A stretch of DNA of 52,671 bases from an uncultured Faecalibacterium sp. (GTDB lineage Bacteria; Bacillota; Clostridia; Oscillospirales; Ruminococcaceae), in contig CAKTBG010000017.1 in assembly GCA_934533135.1 (NCBI GenBank), positions 1-52,671 on the forward strand, written 5' to 3'. Each line of letters starts with the position of its first letter. Position 1 is the first letter of the stretch. The notes under the pieces are model-generated. The model worked only from the letters and a program-made list of their open reading frames with translations, was not told the origin of the DNA and did no database searches. Positions 23,395-32,912 of this stretch are shown here, one piece after another. The position numbers and the translations under genes were made by a program.

Positions 23395-24441
23395 ATGCGG
23401 CAGCTCAAACGAGAAGTGAAAATTGGCAATGTGACCATCGGCGGCAATCACCCCATCGCGGTGCAGACCATGCTGAACGTTCCGGTGGAGGACATCGAGG
23501 GCAACGTAGCACAGGCCAAGCGGTGCGAGGCAGCGGGCTGCCAGATCCTCCGCGTCACCTGCCCCAGTGCCGCCGATGCCAAGTGCATCGAGGCCGTCAA
23601 AAACGCCGTGAACATCCCCATCGTGGCGGATATCCATTTTGATTACAAGGCGGCTCTGGCCTGCGCCGAGGTGGGTGTGGACAAGATCCGCATCAACCCG
23701 GGCAACATCGGCGACGACGACCGGGTGAAAGCCGTTGTGCAGGCCTGCCAGCAGAAGAACATCCCCATTCGGATCGGCGTCAACGGCGGCAGCCTTGAAA
23801 AGCACATTCTGGCCAAGTACGGTGCGCCGGTGCCGGAAGCGATGGTCGAGAGTGCGCTCTACCATGTCCGTCTGCTGGAAAAATTCGATTTCAACAACAT
23901 CGTCATCTCCATCAAAAACTCCAACGTGCCCCGCATGATGGAAGCTTACCGCCAGCTGAGTGCCGTCACCGACTACCCGCTCCATGTGGGCGTCACCGAG
24001 GCCGGTACCTACCAGATGGGTCTGCTGAAGTCCGGCATGGGCATCGGCGGAATGCTGCTGGAAGGCATCGGCGATACCATCCGTGTTTCGCTGGCTGCGG
24101 AGCCGGAAAAGGAAGTCGAGGCCGGCTACAACATCCTGCGTGCGGTGGGCTTCCCGGTGGCAGGCCCCGAGGTCATCACCTGCCCGACCTGCGGCCGCAC
24201 CCAGTACCCCTGCACCGAGATTGCCAATGAGGTCGAAAAGCGGCTGCAGGGCTACAAAAAGTCCATCAAGGTGGCCGTTATGGGCTGTGTCGTCAATGGC
24301 CCCGGCGAGGCGCGCGAAGCCGACATCGGCATTGCCGGAGGCAAGGGCGAAGCCGTCCTCTTCATCCACGGCACCCCCATCAAGAAGCTGACCGGTGACA
24401 ATATCCTCGATCAGTTCATGGAGGAGATCTACAAGATCTGA
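23395..24441 (+). CDS. ispG: 4-hydroxy-3-methylbut-2-enyl diphosphate synthase
   Basis: This 348-aa Fe-S enzyme carries out the penultimate step of the MEP pathway. The cluster ligands are visible in TCPTCGRTQYPC (two or three Cys) and MGCVVNGPGE. The N-terminal TIM barrel begins REVKIGNVTIGG. An alternative ATG seven codons earlier (23374) lacks good spacing. It depends on the Suf system encoded earlier in the window. Confidence 0.94.
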   Translation: MRQLKREVKIGNVTIGGNHPIAVQTMLNVPVEDIEGNVAQAKRCEAAGCQILRVTCPSAADAKCIEAVKNAVNIPIVADIHFDYKAALACAEVGVDKIRINPGNIGDDDRVKAVVQACQQKNIPIRIGVNGGSLEKHILAKYGAPVPEAMVESALYHVRLLEKFDFNNIVISIKNSNVPRMMEAYRQLSAVTDYPLHVGVTEAGTYQMGLLKSGMGIGGMLLEGIGDTIRVSLAAEPEKEVEAGYNILRAVGFPVAGPEVITCPTCGRTQYPCTEIANEVEKRLQGYKKSIKVAVMGCVVNGPGEAREADIGIAGGKGEAVLFIHGTPIKKLTGDNILDQFMEEIYKI

Positions 24442-24450
24442 GAGGCTGCT

Positions 24451-25059
24451 ATGGCATTACAGAACAAACTGGGTCTGACCAATGAGGCGGAACTGGCGCG
24501 GGAAGAGGAAAAGATCAGCAAGACAAAGGCTCTTGCGCTGTATGATACCGGCCTGCTGGATACCTTTGAGGTCGGCACCTTTGCCGGACTTGCGAAGATC
24601 CACAAGTACCTCTTCGGCGAGATCTACGATTTCGCGGGCGAGGTGCGGACGGTGAACATCGCCAAGGGCAGTTTCCGTTTTGCGCCGGTCATGTATCTGC
24701 ACGCGGCTCTCGAGAGCATCGACCGGATGCCGCAAGCGACCTTTGATGAGATCATCGAAAAGTACGTCGAGATGAATGTCGCCCATCCATTCCGGGAGGG
24801 CAACGGCCGCAGCACCCGCATCTGGCTGGATGCGATCCTGAAAAAGGAGCTGCATCAGGTCGTGGACTGGAGCCGGGTGGACAAGGAAGATTATCTGTTG
24901 GCCATGGAGCGCAGCCCGGTGAAGGATCTCGAGATCAAAGCTCTGCTCCGCGCAGCTCTGACCGATCGGATCCACGACCGCGAAGTGTATATGAAGGGCA
25001 TCGACGCCAGTTACCATTACGAAGGCTACCACGTTTTCAAGACGGAAACGCTGGGCTGA
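24451..25059 (+). CDS. Fic/DOC-family AMP-transferase, class III
   Basis: This 202-aa protein has the full Fic motif HPFREGNGR at 112-120, with the catalytic His112. Near the C-terminus it has S187-YHY-E191-G192, matching the [S/T]xxxE[G/N] inhibitory motif of self-inhibited class III Fic proteins. Such enzymes transfer AMP to protein hydroxyls; the target is unknown. It begins 9 bases after ispG and is likely in the same transcript. There is no separate antitoxin gene next to it, consistent with internal inhibition. Confidence 0.85.
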   Translation: MALQNKLGLTNEAELAREEEKISKTKALALYDTGLLDTFEVGTFAGLAKIHKYLFGEIYDFAGEVRTVNIAKGSFRFAPVMYLHAALESIDRMPQATFDEIIEKYVEMNVAHPFREGNGRSTRIWLDAILKKELHQVVDWSRVDKEDYLLAMERSPVKDLEIKALLRAALTDRIHDREVYMKGIDASYHYEGYHVFKTETLG

Positions 25060-25142
25060 TTTTATCATTTCAACGCTGCTGCGCTCCAAATTTTGGGGCG
25101 CGGCAGTTTGTGCTGTTATTTGCAAACAAAGGAGTACCATTT

Positions 25143-28100
25143 GTGAAACCACTCGTATCCCAGCTGTGGCCGCAGTTTATGGCAGACCCGGATTTCGCGG
25201 CCTGTTTTGGCCGTGTCATCGTCGAACACGCCCGGATGCTGCGGCAGGAGCGGCAGGTCATTTTTACCCTGCAGAGTGCCGCCCCGCTGGACAAGGGGCT
25301 GTGTGCGCGGCTGCTGGCCTCGCTGCAGCCCGACTATGAGGGCTTTGAACTGAAGATCCACAACCTCTTTGGCTATGCGACCATGGACGAGGACGTTCTG
25401 CGCGACCTGATGGAGGAGATGAAGCGGGAGGGGGTGCCCATCAACGGCTTCCTCGACCGATGCAGGATCCAGATCGTCGGGCAGAACATCACCATCGGCG
25501 TCTGCCACGGCACCAAATTTTTGCAGGAGATGGGCTTTGAAACGCAGCTGGCCGAGCAGATCGCGGCGCACACCGGCGTCAAGCCCAAGGTCACCCTGAC
25601 CAGCACGGTCGGTGAGGCCGAGCAGCGGCAGATGGAGGAAAAGCTGGAGCGCAAGATCGCGCCGCCGGTGGTCAAATTTGAGAAAAAGAACACTGCTCCG
25701 TCCATCAAGGTCGAGGGCCTTGACCTGACGGACAAGCCCGTTACCATCTTCCACGGCAAGATGTTCACCCCCAAGAACCTGACCCCGCTGAAGGATCTGG
25801 GCGGCGAGGGCGGCAAATGCATGATCTGGGGCGATGTGTTCTTCACGGAGGTCAAGGGCAACTTCCGCAAGATCTACACCGTTTCCATCACCGACTATAC
25901 CGGCTCCATCAACCTGAAGATCCGCGCGCAGGAAGGCGAGGACTGCTCCAAGTGGGAGACCATCCCCAAAGGCACCACCGTGGTGATCCGCGGCGACTGC
26001 ACCTACGACAAGTACGAGCACGATTACATCGTCTACCCCTACGATGTGCTGTTTGTGGAGCGAAAAAAACGGGAGGACAACGCTCCGGTCAAGCGGGTGG
26101 AACTGCATCTGCACACCAAGCTGTCCAGCATGGATGCGTTCTGCGATCCGGGCGGCATCGTCAAGCTGGCGCACCGGATGGGGCATCCGGCCATTGCCAT
26201 CACCGACCATGGCGTCTGTCAGGGCTATCCGGAAGCCATGCTTGCGGCCGATGACATCCACAAAAAAGACCCTGATTTCAAGCTGATCTACGGCTGCGAG
26301 GCCTACTTTGTGGATGATATGATCCCCTGCGTCTACGGCGTCCGGGAAGAGCCGCTGGACGGCGAATTCTGCGTGTTTGATACGGAGACCACGGGTCTGG
26401 ACCCCGGCGTCGAGTACCTGACCGAGATCGGCGCGGTCCTCGTCCGGAACGGCGAGGTGGTGGACGAGTTTGATACCTTTGTCAAGCCGGGCAAGCCCAT
26501 CACGCCCAAGATCACCGAGCTGACCGGCATTACCAACGAGATGGTGGCCGACGCACCCAGCGAGGCCGAAGCGTTGCAGGCATTTCTGGATTTTGCGGGC
26601 GGACGGATCTTAGTGGCGCACAACGCCCATTCGTTTGATATCCGCTTCCTGCGGGCGGCGGCCAAGCGGAGCGGCATCGTATTTGAGCCGACCTACCTCG
26701 ATACCCTGACCATGGCGCAGGCCATGTATCCGGGGCTGCACAACTACAAACAGGGAACGATCAACAAGCACCTCGAGCTGCCTGCCTACGAAGCGCACCG
26801 TGCCTGTGAGGATGCGGGGGCACTGGGGCGGATCTTCTGCGTGATGCTGAACGACCTGAAGGAAAAGCAGGTCACCAACAGCAGCGAGATCAACACCAGC
26901 CTCGGCGGAAACCGCGAGGTGCTGAAAAAGAAATATTACCACCTGATCCTTCTGGTCAAGAACCAGATGGGGCTGAAAAACCTCTACAAGATCGTCAGCG
27001 AGGCGCACGTCAACTACTTCTTCAAGAAGCCCCGCGTACCCCGCAGCCTGCTGAACAAATACCGCGACGGCTTGATCCTGACCTCGGCGTGCGAGGCCGG
27101 TGAGCTGTACCGGGCCATTGTGGAAGGACGCTCCTACGAGGAATTGAAGAAGATCGCCGCCTATTATGACGTGCTGGAGATCCAGCCGCTGGGCAACAAC
27201 GCCTATATGGTGCGGGAGGGAAAGGTCGAGAGCGAAGAGGTCATCAAAAACTTCAACCGCACGGTCATCCAGCTGGGCGAGGATCTGCACAAACCGGTCA
27301 TCGCCACCGGCGACGTGCATTTCACCGAGCCGGAGGATGCCATTTACCGTTCGGTCCTGCAGGCGGGCAACGGCTTCAAGGATGCCGACAACCAGCCGCC
27401 GCTGTTCTTCCGCACCACCGAGGATATGCTCCGGCAGTTTGCCTATCTGCCGAAGGAAAAGGCATACGAGGTCGTCGTCACCAATCCGCGCAAGATCGCG
27501 GCCACCATCGACAACAACGTGCGCGCCATCCCCCGCGGCACCTACCCGCCCAGCATCGAGGGCGCGGAACAGCAGCTCCGCGATGCCACGTGGAAACGCG
27601 CCAAAGAGGACTACGGCGACCCGCTGCCCGAGATCGTGGAAAAGCGGCTACAGAAGGAGCTGGATTCCATCTGCGGCCACGGATACGCGGTTTTGTACGT
27701 CATCGCGGTCAAGCTGGTGGCGTACTCCAATGCGGGCGGCTATCAGGTCGGCAGCCGTGGTTCGGTCGGCTCGTCGGCCGTGGCGCACTTCTCCGGCATC
27801 TCGGAGGTCAACAGCCTTCCGCCCCATTACCGCTGCCCCAAGTGCAAACACAGCGAGTTTATCACCGACGGCAGTGTGGACGACGGCTTCGACCTGCCGG
27901 ACAAGAACTGCCCGCACTGCGGCACACGGATGCTGGTGGACGGCCACGATATTCCGTTCGAGACCTTCCTCGGCTTTTACGGCGACAAGGAGCCGGATAT
28001 CGACCTGAACTTCTCGGGCGAATACCAGTCCAATGTCCACCGCTATACGGAAGAACTCTTCGGCAAGGCCAACGTGTTCAAGGCGGGCACCGTCTCGGGC

Positions 28101-29432
28101 ATTCAGGATAAAACAGCCTACGGCTACGTCAAAAAGTATCTGGAAGAGCGGGGGAGAACGGTAAACCACGCCGAGGAAAACCGCCTGACGCTGGGCTGCA
28201 CCGGCGTCAAGCGCACGACCGGCCAGCACCCCGGCGGCATGGTCGTTGTGCCGGACACCTACGAGATCTACGATTTCTGCCCCATCCAGCACCCGGCGGA
28301 TGATGTGGCCGGCGGCCTGCTGACCACCCACTTCGAGTTCAAATACCTCCACGACACCCTGCTCAAGCTGGACGAGCTGGGGCACGATATGCCGACCTTC
28401 TACAAGTATTTTGAGGAGTATACCGGCATCCCGGTGGACAGCATCCCCATGAACGACCCGAAGGTGTACAGCCTGCTGACCAGCCCGGACGCGCTGGGCG
28501 TGACCCCGGAGCAGATCGACAGCCAGACCGGAACCTTCGGCATCCCCGAAATGGGCACCAACTTCGTCCGCGGAATGTTGGTGGAGGCACGCCCCAAGAA
28601 CTTCTCCGAGCTGATCCAGATCTCGGGTCTGTCCCACGGCACCGACGTCTGGACCAACAACGCCGATGAGCTGATCCGGAGCGGCACCTGCACGATCGCG
28701 GAAGTGATCGGCTGCCGCGACAGCATCATGCTCTATCTGCTGCGCAAAGGGCTGGAACCGAAGATGGCTTTCGACATTATGGAAGCTGTTCGTAAGGGCA
28801 AAGTGGCCAAGGGCGGCTTTGCACCCGGCTGGGAGGAGGCTATGCGGGAGCATGAGGTTCCGGATTGGTACATCGAGTCCTGCCGGAAGATCAAGTATAT
28901 GTTCCCGAAAGCCCATGCGGTGGCCTACCTGATGTCGGCCATCCGTCTGATGTGGTTCAAGATCTATCGCCCGCAGGCGTTTTATGCGGTGTACTTTACG
29001 GTCCGAGGCGACGACATCGACTACGAAGCCGCTGTGGGCGGTGCGGCTGTGGCCCGTGCCCACATGAACGAGGTCAAACGCCGCCTGAAAGAGGAAAAGA
29101 ACGCCAAGGACGAAGATGTTCTGGTATCGCTTCAGCTGGTCAACGAAATGCTGGTGCGCGGTTATGAGTTCCTGCCCATCGAGCTGGGCAAAAGCTACGG
29201 CTCCCGCTATGTGGTCGAGGACGGCAAGGTGCGCCTGCCCTTCTGTTCACTGAAAGGTCTGGGCGGTGCCGCCGCCGATGCGCTGGAAAAGGCGACCATC
29301 CATGGGGAGGAATACCTCTCCATTGAGGAACTGCAGCAGGCCGCCGGTGTTGGCAGCAGCATCATCGACCGCCTGCGTCAGGTGGGGGCTCTCGGCGACC
29401 TGCCCGAGAGCAGTCAGGTGAGTTTCTTCTAA
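25143..29432 (+). CDS. polC: DNA polymerase III alpha subunit, PolC type
   Basis: This 1429-aa replicative polymerase of low-GC Gram-positives carries its own proofreading exonuclease. The order is an N-terminal domain, OB fold (about 210-310), and PHP domain starting VELHLHTKLSSMDA with FDTETTGLDPG and HRACEDAGALG of the DEDDh exonuclease inserted. The polymerase core includes a zinc module (CPKCKHSEF, then CPHCGTR) and KEPDIDLNFSGEYQ. The start is the GTG at 25143 with AAAGGAG 8 bases upstream. Confidence 0.95.
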   Translation: MKPLVSQLWPQFMADPDFAACFGRVIVEHARMLRQERQVIFTLQSAAPLDKGLCARLLASLQPDYEGFELKIHNLFGYATMDEDVLRDLMEEMKREGVPINGFLDRCRIQIVGQNITIGVCHGTKFLQEMGFETQLAEQIAAHTGVKPKVTLTSTVGEAEQRQMEEKLERKIAPPVVKFEKKNTAPSIKVEGLDLTDKPVTIFHGKMFTPKNLTPLKDLGGEGGKCMIWGDVFFTEVKGNFRKIYTVSITDYTGSINLKIRAQEGEDCSKWETIPKGTTVVIRGDCTYDKYEHDYIVYPYDVLFVERKKREDNAPVKRVELHLHTKLSSMDAFCDPGGIVKLAHRMGHPAIAITDHGVCQGYPEAMLAADDIHKKDPDFKLIYGCEAYFVDDMIPCVYGVREEPLDGEFCVFDTETTGLDPGVEYLTEIGAVLVRNGEVVDEFDTFVKPGKPITPKITELTGITNEMVADAPSEAEALQAFLDFAGGRILVAHNAHSFDIRFLRAAAKRSGIVFEPTYLDTLTMAQAMYPGLHNYKQGTINKHLELPAYEAHRACEDAGALGRIFCVMLNDLKEKQVTNSSEINTSLGGNREVLKKKYYHLILLVKNQMGLKNLYKIVSEAHVNYFFKKPRVPRSLLNKYRDGLILTSACEAGELYRAIVEGRSYEELKKIAAYYDVLEIQPLGNNAYMVREGKVESEEVIKNFNRTVIQLGEDLHKPVIATGDVHFTEPEDAIYRSVLQAGNGFKDADNQPPLFFRTTEDMLRQFAYLPKEKAYEVVVTNPRKIAATIDNNVRAIPRGTYPPSIEGAEQQLRDATWKRAKEDYGDPLPEIVEKRLQKELDSICGHGYAVLYVIAVKLVAYSNAGGYQVGSRGSVGSSAVAHFSGISEVNSLPPHYRCPKCKHSEFITDGSVDDGFDLPDKNCPHCGTRMLVDGHDIPFETFLGFYGDKEPDIDLNFSGEYQSNVHRYTEELFGKANVFKAGTVSGIQDKTAYGYVKKYLEERGRTVNHAEENRLTLGCTGVKRTTGQHPGGMVVVPDTYEIYDFCPIQHPADDVAGGLLTTHFEFKYLHDTLLKLDELGHDMPTFYKYFEEYTGIPVDSIPMNDPKVYSLLTSPDALGVTPEQIDSQTGTFGIPEMGTNFVRGMLVEARPKNFSELIQISGLSHGTDVWTNNADELIRSGTCTIAEVIGCRDSIMLYLLRKGLEPKMAFDIMEAVRKGKVAKGGFAPGWEEAMREHEVPDWYIESCRKIKYMFPKAHAVAYLMSAIRLMWFKIYRPQAFYAVYFTVRGDDIDYEAAVGGAAVARAHMNEVKRRLKEEKNAKDEDVLVSLQLVNEMLVRGYEFLPIELGKSYGSRYVVEDGKVRLPFCSLKGLGGAAADALEKATIHGEEYLSIEELQQAAGVGSSIIDRLRQVGALGDLPESSQVSFF

Positions 29433-29472
29433 CAGAGACCGGACACCCCGAAAATGGAATAAACCGCAAACA

Positions 29473-29515
29473 AAAATCTCCGCGTCGGCGTAGAAACCGA
29501 TGCGGAGATTTTTAT
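29473..29515. terminator. Bidirectional terminator between polC and fakA
   Basis: AAAAATCTCCGCGTCGG pairs with CCGATGCGGAGATTTTT. With A and T tracts on both sides it serves both convergent genes. Confidence 0.85.
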
Positions 29516-29551
29516 ATGCTTATATGCTTATGGAATCGAGCAGGGGAGCGA

Positions 29552-31246
29552 TCACTCCACGCTGATCATATAGTAGTAGACCGGCTGGCCGCCGCGGATG
29601 TGGCTGACCTCAACATGGTTGGGGCACTTGGCCTTGACGATCTCGGTGACCTTTTCGGCATCCTCGTCGCTGACGTCGCAGCCGGAAATGAGGGTCACGA
29701 AGCTGGAATCCTTCTTGCACATTCCACGCGCCAGACGATAGGTGGCCTTGACGATGTCGTTGGAGGTGGAGACGATCTTGCCGTTCTCCAGAGCCATGAT
29801 CTCGCCCTTCCGGATCCGCTTGCCGTCGTACTCGCTGTCACGGGCGGCGTAGGTGATCAGGCCGGTGGAGACCTTGTCGGCAGCAGCCATCATGTTGATG
29901 GTGTTGGTCTCGACGTTGGCAGAGGGATCAAAGTTCAGCAGAGCGGTGATGCCCATGGGAACGGTGCGGGTGGGCAGCACGACGACCTGACGGTCGGCCA
30001 GCTTCTGCGCCTGCTCTGCGGCCATGATGATGTTCTTGTTGTTGGGCAGGACAAAGACGGTCTTGGCCGGAACGCTCTGGACAGCAGCCAGAATGTCCTC
30101 GGTGGCCGGGTTCATGGTCTGGCCGCCGGAAACAACGGCGTCGGCTGCCAGATCGGTAAAGACGGCCTTCAGACCCTCACCGGCGGCAACGGCCACAAAG
30201 CCGTAGTCGCGGCTGGGATCGACGGCTGCATAGATGAACTCGGCCGTGGGGTCGGGCTTCTTCTCAGCGGAAGCCTGCTTCTCGAGGCTCTTGCCCTGCT
30301 TCTGGCGGGCGAGGAACTGCTCGTGCATATTCTCGATCTTGAAGTTGGTCAGGTAGCCGTACTTGATGGCCTCGCTCAGGATCTTGCCGGGGTCGGCGGT
30401 GTGGACGTGCAGGTTGATGACGTCGTCGTCCTCGATGCAGACCACGCTGTCGCCGTTGGACTCCGCGAAAGCACGCATCTTGGCGGCACTGGCTCCCTCG
30501 TTCTTGTTGATGAGGAACTGGGTGCAGTAGCCGTTCTTGATGTCCTCGACCTTCATCAGGTCATCGGTGAACACGCCCTTGCCGGCATTCTCGGTGGAGA
30601 GCTTTGCCTTGTTGGGCACAGCCTCGCCGCCTGCGACGATGGGCTCGCCATGGAACACCTTGCCCATGCCCTCGAAGATGATCAGGATGCCCTGACCGCC
30701 TGCGTCCACGACGCCGGCCTTCTTCAGGACGGGCAGCAGGTTCGGGGTGTCATCCAGTGCCTTCTGTGCGGCGGTCAGCACGACATCCCACAGCTCGGCC
30801 TCGTTCTCGGTGGAAGCGGCGGCAGCCTCTTCGCTGGCAACGCGGGCGACGGTCAGGATGGTACCCTCGGTGGGCTTCATGACGGCCTTGTATGCGCCCT
30901 CGACGCCCTTCTTCAGAGCCTCGACCAGATCGGCGGAACCGGCCTCCTTCTTGCCCTCCAACGCTTTGGAGAAGCCGCGGAACAGCAGGCTGGTGATGAC
31001 GCCGGAGTTGCCGCGTGCGCCGCGCAGCATGGCGGAGGCGGCGGTCTTGGCGGCTTCCGCGACGGTGCAGCTGTCGTCCAGAGCCTGCAGCTCACGGACG
31101 GCGGCACCCACGGTCATGCCCATGTTGGTGCCGGTATCGCCATCGGGAACCGGGAAAACGTTCAGCTCGTCCACGCGGGAACGCTGGTTGTTGATGTTGT
31201 TTGCGCCGGAAATAATCGCGTCGCGCAGGATCTTACCAGAAATCAT
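29552..31246 (-). CDS. fakA: DAK2-domain fatty acid kinase catalytic subunit (FakA/YloV)
   Basis: This 564-aa protein phosphorylates fatty acids bound to a FakB carrier for phospholipid synthesis. The N-terminal DAK2 domain has NVFPVPDGDTGTNM (metal-binding D35 and D37). A middle domain and a C-terminal DegV-like region follow. It lies 50 bases behind an Asp23-family gene, the usual yloU-yloV pair. No FakB gene is in the window. Confidence 0.88.
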   Translation of the reverse strand: MISGKILRDAIISGANNINNQRSRVDELNVFPVPDGDTGTNMGMTVGAAVRELQALDDSCTVAEAAKTAASAMLRGARGNSGVITSLLFRGFSKALEGKKEAGSADLVEALKKGVEGAYKAVMKPTEGTILTVARVASEEAAAASTENEAELWDVVLTAAQKALDDTPNLLPVLKKAGVVDAGGQGILIIFEGMGKVFHGEPIVAGGEAVPNKAKLSTENAGKGVFTDDLMKVEDIKNGYCTQFLINKNEGASAAKMRAFAESNGDSVVCIEDDDVINLHVHTADPGKILSEAIKYGYLTNFKIENMHEQFLARQKQGKSLEKQASAEKKPDPTAEFIYAAVDPSRDYGFVAVAAGEGLKAVFTDLAADAVVSGGQTMNPATEDILAAVQSVPAKTVFVLPNNKNIIMAAEQAQKLADRQVVVLPTRTVPMGITALLNFDPSANVETNTINMMAAADKVSTGLITYAARDSEYDGKRIRKGEIMALENGKIVSTSNDIVKATYRLARGMCKKDSSFVTLISGCDVSDEDAEKVTEIVKAKCPNHVEVSHIRGGQPVYYYMISVE

Positions 31247-31296
31247 TGTCTTTTACTCCTTAACTCTTTTCCCGGAACCCCGGGCAGGCTGTGCCA

Positions 31297-31650
31297 TCAG
31301 GCAATCACATCATCGACCGAGACGATCACGCGGGAAACTTTCAGGCCGGTGGCCTGTTCGACCTCGTCCTTGACGCGGTGCGAGATGCTGCGGGCGGCGG
31401 TCGAAATGTTCAGTCCGTAGCTGACGGCAATGTGCAGCTCGATCACGAGGCGGCCCTCTTCCTGCGTGACGCGGACACCCTTCTCGGAATAGTCGGTGCC
31501 CCGCCGTACCATGCTTTTGACGGCGTCGGTCAGGTCACGGGGTGCCATGGCAGCCACACCGTAGCATTGTTTAGTCGCCTCGCCCACAAGGGTAGAGAAA
31601 TACTCAGCCGAAAAGCTGACATCTCCCAGCGGGAAACGGGAAGTGATCAT
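31297..31650 (-). CDS. Asp23/Gls24-family envelope stress protein (YloU-like)
   Basis: This 117-aa protein has the Asp23 fold pattern: KGVRVTQEEGRLVIELHIAVSYG, then VKDEVEQATGLKVSRVIVSVDDV. Members localise near the membrane and respond to cell-envelope stress; the YloU type pairs with FakA. AAGGAGC precedes the ATG. Confidence 0.88.
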   Translation of the reverse strand: MITSRFPLGDVSFSAEYFSTLVGEATKQCYGVAAMAPRDLTDAVKSMVRRGTDYSEKGVRVTQEEGRLVIELHIAVSYGLNISTAARSISHRVKDEVEQATGLKVSRVIVSVDDVIA

Positions 31651-31753
31651 AGTCGCTTTGCTCCTTTATCGTGATTTTTGGGGTTCATCCGCAGGGCGGG
31701 AGAACGCTTCCGGAATGCCGGAGACCGGCAGAACCGGATCTTATACCGCTTTT

Positions 31754-31782
31754 ATTATACAACTTCTCTGCCTTGCTGTACA
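31754..31782 (-). promoter_or_regulatory. Promoter of the asp23-fakA operon
   Basis: On the minus strand TGTACA (31782-31777), 17 bases, TATAAT (31759-31754). Nothing recognisable lies between about 31783 and 32003. Confidence 0.6.
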
Positions 31783-32003
31783 GTTCAATTTGCTGGGATG
31801 TGCAGAAAATCCTGCAAAACCGCAGCCGGGTTGCCCCGGTTTTCGACGCAGCCGCCCGGTATACTGAGAAGGAACATCGGCCGCAGGCAGGTTTCTCTGC
31901 GCATAGTATAACACAAAACCGCGTTCCATGCATGGATTTGACCGATATTTTAAAATTGCGGAAAAGCGACTGTGAATAAATTATAAAAAAATCTGGAATC
32001 GTC

Positions 32004-32032
32004 TTTATCTCGCTGTGAAAAAGTGCTAAAAT
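32004..32032 (+). promoter_or_regulatory. Promoter of the CBS-domain gene
   Basis: TTTATC, 17 bases, TAAAAT preceded by TG (extended -10). It is followed by an unusually long leader of about 165 bases. Confidence 0.5.
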
Positions 32033-32039
32033 TGAAGTG

Positions 32040-32200
32040 ACGAAAGCAGTCGCCGCGCTGTCTCGGAAAAGAAAAGTAATTCTTTTGCGGGAGGGGCGGC
32101 TGCCGGATCGGGTGTAACGGACAGGAATCCAAGACGAACGCCGGGCAGACGCGGCCAAGGGAAATCGAGCCTGCACGACAGAAATTGACAGGTAGGAGCT
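32040..32200 (+). other. GC-rich structured 5' leader of unknown type
   Basis: Self-complementary stretches include AAAAGAA with TTCTTTT, and GGCTGCCGG with CCGGGCAGAC and further GC pairing. I could not match it to a known riboswitch class (cobalamin, c-di-AMP, c-di-GMP, TPP and fluoride were considered). Confidence 0.3.
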
Positions 32201-32206
32201 GTTTTC

Positions 32207-32677
32207 ATGAACATTTTGTTTTTCCTTTCGCCCAAACAGGATCTGATGTATGTCTACGAGGATTTTACCCTCCGGCAGACACTGGAAAAATGGGAGAACA
32301 ACCGCTACGCATCCATTCCGGTGCTCAACCGGAAGGGAGAATATGTGGGGACCCTGACCGAAGGGGATATCCTCTGGGGGCTGAAAAAATTCCACGGGCT
32401 GGATCTGGAAGGGGCGGAGGACGTTCCCATTTCCGCCTTTCCCCACAAGAGAGACTATAAGGCCGTGACCGTGACCACCAGCATGGATCAATTGGTGGAA
32501 GCGGCCATGAACCAGAACTTTGTGCCGGTGGTGGACGACCGGGGGATGTTCATCGGCATCGTCCGCCGACAGGCCATCATCCGTTACTGCTACGACAAGA
32601 CCCGGGCAGAACAGGCCGACCACCCGGCGCACCCGAAGTACACCGGGCAGCACCGGGAGACGGTCGTGGCAGGGTGA
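32207..32677 (+). CDS. CBS-domain protein
   Basis: This 156-aa protein consists of a CBS pair. The first repeat spans about 10-60 (SIPVLNRKGEYVGTLTEGDIL) and the second about 85-135 (FVPVVDDRGMFIGIVRRQAII). CBS pairs bind adenine nucleotides such as AMP, ATP or c-di-AMP and regulate partners. There is no attached effector domain, and its partner is not evident. A TAGGAG site precedes the ATG. Confidence 0.85.
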   Translation: MNILFFLSPKQDLMYVYEDFTLRQTLEKWENNRYASIPVLNRKGEYVGTLTEGDILWGLKKFHGLDLEGAEDVPISAFPHKRDYKAVTVTTSMDQLVEAAMNQNFVPVVDDRGMFIGIVRRQAIIRYCYDKTRAEQADHPAHPKYTGQHRETVVAG

Positions 32678-32796
32678 GAAGATGGTTTTGCAAAACTAAC
32701 GTAAAAACTATGTAAAATTTCAGAAAAGGTTCGGTATACAAACCGACAGAAAAGCGAAGAAAGCGTCAAAAAAGTAAGTTTTCGGTAAAATAATGC

Positions 32797-32826
32797 TTGT
32801 TGAATGGGATCCATCAATGCTATAAT
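32797..32826 (+). promoter_or_regulatory. Promoter of the Na/phosphate cotransporter gene
   Basis: TTGTTG at 32797-32802, 18 bases, TATAAT at 32821-32826. It lies 87 bases before the ATG. Confidence 0.55.
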
Positions 32827-32912
32827 AGAAAGGACGGCGTTCGGGGAGATGTCTCCGCAGTGCCGTACTTGTTGTGTAAGAGCAAAAGGAAGATCATTTT
32901 AGGAGCATTGAT

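Noticed and set aside
32040..32200. A known riboswitch (cobalamin, TPP, c-di-AMP or c-di-GMP)
   Set aside because: The conserved core strings of these classes are not present.
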